From Candidatus Melainabacteria bacterium (GTDB taxonomy: Bacteria > Cyanobacteriota > Vampirovibrionia > Obscuribacterales > Obscuribacteraceae): DNA of 19,529 bases. The stretch is from positions 1 to 19,529 of the forward strand of contig PSRH01000121.1 of NCBI GenBank assembly GCA_003175915.1, in the 5' to 3' direction. Below are positions 14,941 to 19,529 of the stretch, piece after piece; position 1 is the first letter of the stretch; each line of letters opens with the position of its first letter. The translations under genes were made by a program, and so were the position numbers. Under the pieces are notes generated by a model. That model saw only the letters and a list, made by a program, of their open reading frames with translations. It did no database searches and was not told the origin of the DNA.

Positions 14941-17424
14941 CTAATTTTCGCGAATTGTTGTTATGGGATCGGAATAATCTCCCGTGCTGGCCCCTTTGTC
15001 ATTTAAGCAGCAGGCACGCAGTTCGTAATAACCTGGTGATGCGAAGACTTGGCCCGGAATAGTTGTCTGTCCCTTCGCACCGCGCTGGATGATTGTCGTC
15101 ATAGTGGCATCTTTGCCCTCTTGCTCTGAGAGGCCTTCGTAGAAAAAGTTTGGTTTAGAGATCTCTACCCGGAGAGCTTGGCAGTCCTTTACCATACTGG
15201 CGTCGAAATTTATCGAGAGGCCGTTTTGGGCAATCGGATATACGCCTAGATTGTTTGGAACAGCACGAACAACTGTGATGCTAGGCATTAATGCATTCGC
15301 CGATATTAGTCTAATCCCGGCGAGGTTGAGGGTTGGATCAGGTAGAGGTGATAGTTGCATTTGCTTGATATTTCCCTCAGTGAACCAGCGCCAATGATCT
15401 GAAAGGCGCACTCTAATCACTCGGCCAGAGGCAGATCCCCGTGCCGGATGCTTTGAGTCGTACCAATTTGAGCGGTTCTCTCCCTTCCAGAGGACGGAGA
15501 CAATTGTCTTCGGGTATGACGCCTTGCAATCAAGTTCGACGAAGTCGTACTTGTAGGGATCCAAACTAAGTGGCGCTGACCATAGCTGATCATCGTTTCC
15601 TAGCAATTTGTGCCCATAATTGTCAGTCAGTCCGCTATTTTGCGTGATCCGGGAAACTGCACCATGGATCGGATTGTAATCGACGGTATTAGACGGGAGA
15701 GCGATGCCCGCATCTTTGTCGTATGGATTGACGAGCCGCGCGAACTTCATAGTTTGCTCGTTCCAAACGAACAGCCCGGCCGTATCTTGTCGAGACAATA
15801 CTTGTTTGAACCTCTGTGTGTTGATTAGCTCCGAACCACCATAAAAAATAGGATCGAAGTTAATAAACTTGTAGAAATAGTTATTGTCTGAGAACGGCTT
15901 TGACATCATGGTATTAAATGTGGCGCCGTTGTAGATAACATGCGCACCGGCTTGTTCTTTTGGAATTCCCAAAACCACCAGCTTCTTGTTCGAAGGTGTA
16001 GATCTGGCCAATTTTTGGGATTCTTGCAAACAGGCTTTCGACTGCTTGCCAGCATTAGTCCAGGCAATGTTATTTATGTAAGTAATTCTTGCGGACAAAA
16101 TTACCAGTGCGATCAAGGCCAAGATACCAGTCGCTTCAAGCGCAGGGGCGAGATTTGATCCTTCTCTCAGATGATTCCCTGGAGCGAGAATGAGCACGGG
16201 GGCGACAATAGCGAGCGGCATCGTCAAAAAGAAGAAGAACCGGGCTCCTTCGAGATTGAATCCCAGACTCCACAGTTGGTAGAGCGGTGCCATCGTGGTA
16301 AATGTCCAAAGGAGTAAAAAGCCAATCCATTTGAGCGGAACGCCACGGCTGATGAACCTGACGACAACAAGCGTGGCCAGAACGACGTATGACGAGGACA
16401 GGAGAGTTCGGTAATTGCTTACGGTTCCAAATAACTCTAAATTCAACGGGCAGGCAATTCGCACCAAAGTATCGAGGTCCGTCCACTTTTGCATCATTTG
16501 TGATACCAACGCGGCGCCTATGCTCCCGGTATATCCGCCGAAAAAGGTGCCGAGTGTCAGGTAACGAAGTACCAGGTAAAGAGCTGTGCTTATCCATATC
16601 GGCACACTCAGTTTTGCTGCAGCCAGAAAGCGTTGATTGAAACTAAATCTATCTCGAATGTCGGCGCTAATAATCTCAGGGAAAAGGAATCCTATACCGG
16701 ATAGAACTAGTGGTAACCCGATGGCCATCTCCTTGGAGAATAGGGCCAGCCAAAACGATGCTACGCCGGTCGCGAAAAGGAAAATTCTCTTACGGCGGCC
16801 ATGGCGGATAAGGCACCACAGGGATAGTAAATAAAAGAAAGCGCTGATTACGTTATCTCTTCCGCTTACGAACGAAATCGACTCGCAATGGAGCGGGCTA
16901 CTAGCAAACAGAGCGGCGCTCAAAAGTGATACCAGACGAGATTGCAGGCTGCTCCAGGGTCGGGTCAATTCACGAAGAAGTAAATAAAGCATCACGGCAG
17001 CACTAATAAGTGCAACGATGTCTGTGAGGAAGTAACCAAACGAATTTGTATTCCAGATAAGATAGTCAAGGATGAAAGAAAGTAAAAGGCAGGGCCTATA
17101 GATCTTCATCACTGCGCACTGCATGTATGTGCCAGTGAAATTTGAAAGCAAAGCTCTCCAATTGCCCTGTACAATTGCTTGAGCGTAGGCAACTTGCCCA
17201 AAGTCATCGGCTACGAAATAGCTGCCAAGAGACTTGTAAAAGCAGCCAAATACCACTGCTGTAATGATGATTACGGGTAGTAAATAATCTGCAAGTTTCA
17301 GAGCAACATCGTTTCTTTTAAGCATCTGGTGAAAGCGAATGATGACTGCTTGACGGAAGAATCGTTTCGCTGAGCAGGTTTGAATGAGGATAATGCGAAA
17401 TTCGCCAAATGCAAACAAATTCAT
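14941..17424 (-). CDS. GT-C type membrane glycosyltransferase (TMTC/PMT-like) with large soluble C-terminus
   Basis: This is an 827-residue polytopic protein. The first loop has YFVADDFGQVAY (Asp73-Asp74), then MKIYRPCLLLSFILDYLIW (106-124), and SPLHCESISFVSGRDNVISA (176-195). This matches the His-x-Glu ... Gly-Arg-Asp pattern of bacterial GT-C proteins that often carry TPR tails (TMTC-like). Here no TPR tail is visible. After about eleven membrane segments the C-terminal ~330 residues look beta-rich and extracytoplasmic, with a final section (about 725-827) resembling an immunoglobulin/fibronectin-like fold (weak). It probably transfers a lipid-linked sugar outside the cytoplasm. ATG 17424 is the longest frame; Met34 (17325) just before the first membrane segment is an equally good start, and neither has a clear ribosome site. 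It is a single leftward gene, convergent with the PMT-like gene and divergent from the epimerase. Confidence 0.8.
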   Translation of the reverse strand: MNLFAFGEFRIILIQTCSAKRFFRQAVIIRFHQMLKRNDVALKLADYLLPVIIITAVVFGCFYKSLGSYFVADDFGQVAYAQAIVQGNWRALLSNFTGTYMQCAVMKIYRPCLLLSFILDYLIWNTNSFGYFLTDIVALISAAVMLYLLLRELTRPWSSLQSRLVSLLSAALFASSPLHCESISFVSGRDNVISAFFYLLSLWCLIRHGRRKRIFLFATGVASFWLALFSKEMAIGLPLVLSGIGFLFPEIISADIRDRFSFNQRFLAAAKLSVPIWISTALYLVLRYLTLGTFFGGYTGSIGAALVSQMMQKWTDLDTLVRIACPLNLELFGTVSNYRTLLSSSYVVLATLVVVRFISRGVPLKWIGFLLLWTFTTMAPLYQLWSLGFNLEGARFFFFLTMPLAIVAPVLILAPGNHLREGSNLAPALEATGILALIALVILSARITYINNIAWTNAGKQSKACLQESQKLARSTPSNKKLVVLGIPKEQAGAHVIYNGATFNTMMSKPFSDNNYFYKFINFDPIFYGGSELINTQRFKQVLSRQDTAGLFVWNEQTMKFARLVNPYDKDAGIALPSNTVDYNPIHGAVSRITQNSGLTDNYGHKLLGNDDQLWSAPLSLDPYKYDFVELDCKASYPKTIVSVLWKGENRSNWYDSKHPARGSASGRVIRVRLSDHWRWFTEGNIKQMQLSPLPDPTLNLAGIRLISANALMPSITVVRAVPNNLGVYPIAQNGLSINFDASMVKDCQALRVEISKPNFFYEGLSEQEGKDATMTTIIQRGAKGQTTIPGQVFASPGYYELRACCLNDKGASTGDYSDPITTIREN

Positions 17425-17526
17425 GCTTTCTTTGACATAGAGTTACGTTCAGGGGGTCCAGATTCAACCGAAACGCTTTCTGTGCTAGACTTCCACGATT
17501 GTGGAGTTTTGAATTCGGAAAGCCCT

Positions 17527-18477
17527 ATGAAAGCTCTCGTAATTGGCGGAAATGGCTTTATTGGGACGCACTTAGTGTCTGCCCTCCAAAGGGAAAGGAT
17601 GGACGTAAGAGTGTTTGATCGCTATCCGAGCAAATTTGTCGAGCCAAGCAAGACAGTCGAGTACGTAATCGGCGATCTTGGTAATCACGGTGCTTTAAGT
17701 GAAATCGTAAACGACGTAGATTGGGTGTTTCATCTCGCCTATACGACGCTTCCGAAAACTTCTAATGATGATCCTGTGTACGATGTGCGATCAAATTTAA
17801 TTGACACTATTCAATTGCTGCAAGAGTGCAGTAAAGCAGGAGTCAACAAAGTCGTATTCATCTCCTCAGGTGGCACTGTCTATGGTGTACCAAAGTCCGT
17901 GCCGATAAAAGAAAGTCATCCGACTGACCCTTTTTGTTCTTATGGGATCACCAAACTTGCCATCGAAAAATATCTGCATGTCTTCTACCATTTGAATGGA
18001 CTTGACTACGTGGTTCTAAGAGTATCAAACCCTTACGGCGAAGGGCAAAATCCTCACGGCAAACAAGGGGCGATTGGAGTTTTTCTTGGACGTATAGCCA
18101 AGGGCGAACCTATTAAGATTTGGGGAAGCGGAGAAGTTGTTCGCGATTACATTTACATCGAGGATGTGGCCACAGCCCTCCTGGCTGCAGCGAGATATCG
18201 GGCTAAGGATGGACAACCGCGAATATTCAATATTGGCTCCGGGAAGGGAATCTCGCTAAACGAGCTAATTGCCGAGATTCGCCAGACAGTAGAAGTAGAT
18301 GTGCAGGTTGACTACACGCCAGCGCGCGCACTGGATGTTCCGGTCAATATCCTGGATATAGAGCTAGCAAAGGAAAGGCTGGGTTGGCAGCCGTTCGTTG
18401 ATCTGGGCGATGGCCTGGCTCGTACTTGGAATTGGGTGAAGGCGCTTGACCCCGTCAAGCAAATCACGCTTATTTAA
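17527..18477 (+). CDS. NAD-dependent sugar-nucleotide epimerase/dehydratase (extended SDR, GalE-like)
   Basis: This is a 316-residue cytoplasmic enzyme of the extended short-chain dehydrogenase family. The Rossmann motif is GGNGFIG (Gly7, Gly10, Gly13). Asp31 after VRVF fits NAD binding. The active site is SSGGTVYG (113-120) with YGITK (Tyr139, Lys143). Further family marks are LRVSNPYGEGQNP, RDYIYIEDVA and FNIGSG. It is closest in pattern to UDP-glucose/UDP-GlcNAc 4-epimerases, so a likely role is to interconvert UDP-hexoses feeding the glycosyltransferases here, but dehydratase or other epimerase activities are possible. The frame is open further upstream, but the Rossmann strand starts at ATG 17527, preceded by CGGAAAG, so I place the start there. 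It is divergent to the GT-C gene, 102 bases from its farthest start. TTGACA at 17432 has no matching -10. Confidence 0.9.
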   Translation: MKALVIGGNGFIGTHLVSALQRERMDVRVFDRYPSKFVEPSKTVEYVIGDLGNHGALSEIVNDVDWVFHLAYTTLPKTSNDDPVYDVRSNLIDTIQLLQECSKAGVNKVVFISSGGTVYGVPKSVPIKESHPTDPFCSYGITKLAIEKYLHVFYHLNGLDYVVLRVSNPYGEGQNPHGKQGAIGVFLGRIAKGEPIKIWGSGEVVRDYIYIEDVATALLAAARYRAKDGQPRIFNIGSGKGISLNELIAEIRQTVEVDVQVDYTPARALDVPVNILDIELAKERLGWQPFVDLGDGLARTWNWVKALDPVKQITLI

Positions 18478-18576
18478 AGCCATATAAAGATCAGAAAGCT
18501 TAGGCTAGCGAACGCGGCTATGGCCAAGTGCCTAACAGGTAATAGGTGGGACTTGTTGTTCGAGTTCTTCTTAATG

Positions 18577-18629
18577 AGCAAAAAGTGCAAAAAGTAAAAA
18601 AAGCGCAAAAGGGTGCAAAGAGAAGCAAA
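18577..18629. repeat. A-rich imperfect direct repeat (G[A/T/C]GCAAAA units)
   Basis: Between the epimerase and the hairpins the plus strand reads as several imperfect GNGCAAAA(A) units separated by A or AG runs. On the minus strand this gives T-rich DNA immediately downstream of the hairpin at 18632-18671, which would suit a leftward terminator tail. It is low-complexity, non-coding DNA. Confidence 0.5.
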
Positions 18630-18631
18630 CT

Positions 18632-18671
18632 GGTCAATCGTTCGCACCCTCCGTGTTGCGAACGATTGACC
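18632..18671 (-). terminator. Perfect 15-bp inverted repeat, candidate leftward terminator
   Basis: The arms GGTCAATCGTTCGCA (18632-18646) and its exact complement (18657-18671) enclose a 10-base loop. Read leftward, the stem is followed by a T-rich stretch (from the A-rich repeats at 18577-18629), although the first bases after the stem are not a clean T run. It could end the transcript of the beta-helix gene coming from the right, or block epimerase read-through from the left. A protein-binding or mobile-element role for so long and perfect a stem is possible. Confidence 0.45.
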
Positions 18672-18679
18672 GTTGAGAT

Positions 18680-18714
18680 GATCAGACGAGTCTATCGAGA
18701 AGACTCGCCTGATC
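18680..18714. repeat. Second inverted repeat (14-bp arms, one mismatch), adjacent to the first
   Basis: The arms GATCAGACGAGTCT (18680-18693) and AGACTCGCCTGATC (18701-18714) pair with one A-C mismatch across a 7-base loop. It lies eight bases from the hairpin at 18632-18671 and about 20 bases beyond the stop of the GC-rich gene. No T tract follows on the plus strand, so it is not a classical rightward terminator. It may act as a tandem or bidirectional stop with its neighbour. Confidence 0.6.
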
Positions 18715-18733
18715 TGGGTTATTAGCCGCTAGC

Positions 18734-19528
18734 TCACACCGAGCCGCGGTGACTGCTCGACGGCGTCCGGGCGTTGCCGAGTTGATCGGTGCCGCCGAGG
18801 CCCGGATCGCCCGACCAGGCGTTGCCGTTGGTCACGGGGTTGAAATAGAGAAGCTGGTTGACCGGCACGTTGTTGCCCGTGTTGTCCACCAGGGTCACCT
18901 GCGGCGCCACGCCGATCAAGTCGGTGGCGACGAAGTCGGCCGCCGGCGCGTTCGTGCTGGTGATCAGGTTGTAGCCGTTGGACGTCACGGCACCGGCGCC
19001 CGCGATCTGCAGGTTGCCGATGATGTTGTTGTCGAGTTGGGCGGCGGCGCCCAGAGCATACACGTCGCCGTGCAGATTGCCCGAAGTGTTGTTGCCGAGG
19101 ACCGTGTTGGAGACGATCTGCACGGTCCCCCCGTTCTGGGAGACCACATCCAGCCCGTCGGCGGTGGAACCGGTGATCGTCGAGTTGTCGATCTCGGCGG
19201 CCGCGGCCGCATCGACGAAGAATCGGACGTCGGCCCAGGGGCTGATCGCGTTCCCGAACACCGAGTGGGTGACGACGGCGTGGGCTCCCGCGGCCAGCTC
19301 GAAGTCAACGTCGGCGCCGTAGCGGGACTGGTCGCCGATCAGGCCGACGGTGTTGAGATGGAACGTCCCGGCACCCGAGAACGACCAGACCGGGCCCTGC
19401 GCGAAGTTGTTCTTCGCGTAGATGTTAGTCAGGTCCAACTCGGAGCCGCTCCCCACCTGGGCGGTGATCGCACCGTTGACCAGGTTCTCGAAGCGGGAGT
19501 TTTCCACGGTGATCATGGCCGTGCCGCT
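18734..19528 (-). CDS. Right-handed beta-helix-like surface protein, 5' end off the window, GC-rich
   Basis: This is an open leftward frame, 264 residues visible, that continues past the ATG at 19514-19516 to the right edge. The true start is probably outside the window. The sequence is Asn/Thr/Val/Gly-rich with recurring short motifs such as VENSRFENL, LTNIYAKNN, IDNSTITGS, VSNTVLGNN and LDNNIIGNL. These spaced Asn/Ile strand patterns are typical of parallel beta-helix proteins (pectate-lyase-like or adhesin passenger folds). The end, DPGLGGTDQLGNARTP, resembles the closing part of surface beta-helix proteins, which usually finish with a GAYE-like tail; here it stops after HRGSV. Third codon positions are overwhelmingly G or C, unlike all other genes here. 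It is probably secreted or surface-exposed; catalytic activity cannot be judged. It may be a transferred gene or belong to another genome joined in assembly. Confidence 0.7.
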   Translation of the reverse strand, partial: SGTAMITVENSRFENLVNGAITAQVGSGSELDLTNIYAKNNFAQGPVWSFSGAGTFHLNTVGLIGDQSRYGADVDFELAAGAHAVVTHSVFGNAISPWADVRFFVDAAAAAEIDNSTITGSTADGLDVVSQNGGTVQIVSNTVLGNNTSGNLHGDVYALGAAAQLDNNIIGNLQIAGAGAVTSNGYNLITSTNAPAADFVATDLIGVAPQVTLVDNTGNNVPVNQLLYFNPVTNGNAWSGDPGLGGTDQLGNARTPSSSHRGSV

Positions 19529-19529
19529 C

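Noticed and set aside
16136..16597. A 153-codon leftward open frame
   Set aside because: Out of frame within the GT-C membrane protein; Arg/Ser/His-rich translation typical of a shifted reading.
17432..17437. Perfect TTGACA as a promoter -35 for the epimerase
   Set aside because: No TATAAT-like hexamer is found 16-19 bases downstream, so I do not call a promoter.
17380..17526. N-terminal extension of the epimerase from 17380
   Set aside because: The 49 extra residues have no epimerase-like sequence and overlap the start of the divergent GT-C gene; the Rossmann strand begins directly at ATG 17527.
18985..19308. Pro/Arg/Ser-rich frames on both strands in the GC-rich end
   Set aside because: GC-rich DNA leaves long spurious frames open; the beta-helix frame alone gives a sensible protein.

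Overview
The window is a densely packed surface-glycan / glycoprotein biosynthesis locus. It holds ten genes of roughly 48% GC, plus one GC-rich partial gene at the right edge. The organism cannot be fixed from sequence alone. Moderate GC, frequent TTG/GTG starts, erratic Shine-Dalgarno sites and enzymes carrying ~38-residue LFDxxYYL / NPLxHY repeats suggest an environmental Gram-negative-type bacterium. I would look first at Cyanobacteriota and their non-photosynthetic relatives, but that is a weak inference.

Layout, left to right. (1) Leftward: a partial glycosyltransferase with a coiled coil and eight repeats, running off the left edge (to 2396). (2) Rightward pair: a membrane acyltransferase-3 protein and a GT41-like (OGT/HMW1C-type) glycosyltransferase. 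(3) Leftward pair: a GT4 glycosyltransferase (8862-10265), then a very large protein in which two methyltransferase domains flank a coiled coil and eight of the same repeats (5616-8735). (4) Rightward operon 10537-14925: GT4, GT2 and a GT39/PMT-like integral membrane glycosyltransferase. (5) Leftward: a second GT-C membrane protein with a soluble C-terminal region (14941-17424). (6) Rightward: an NAD-dependent sugar-nucleotide epimerase (17527-18477). (7) Two strong tandem hairpins (18632-18714), then an abrupt switch to DNA of about 70% GC carrying a leftward, right-truncated beta-helix protein (18734 to the edge).

How they may work together. The epimerase would supply an activated sugar. 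Two GT4 enzymes, one GT2 and the DPD-motif transferase would build the glycan from nucleotide sugars in the cytoplasm. The acyltransferase and the double methyltransferase would decorate or cap it. The two GT-C enzymes would use lipid-linked sugars on the far side of the membrane. The GT41-like enzyme hints at protein glycosylation. No flippase, polymerase, ABC exporter or chain-length regulator is visible, so the locus continues elsewhere or uses other export genes.

The most unusual items are the methyltransferase / coiled-coil / repeat / methyltransferase fusion, the same repeat family attached to a different catalytic head 5 kb away, and the sharp compositional break at about 18.73 kb. That break could be a transferred gene or a contig join. 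No stretch longer than 300 bases lacks a gene; the longest gaps are 10266-10536 and 18478-18733. I saw no tRNA, rRNA, CRISPR array or transposase.
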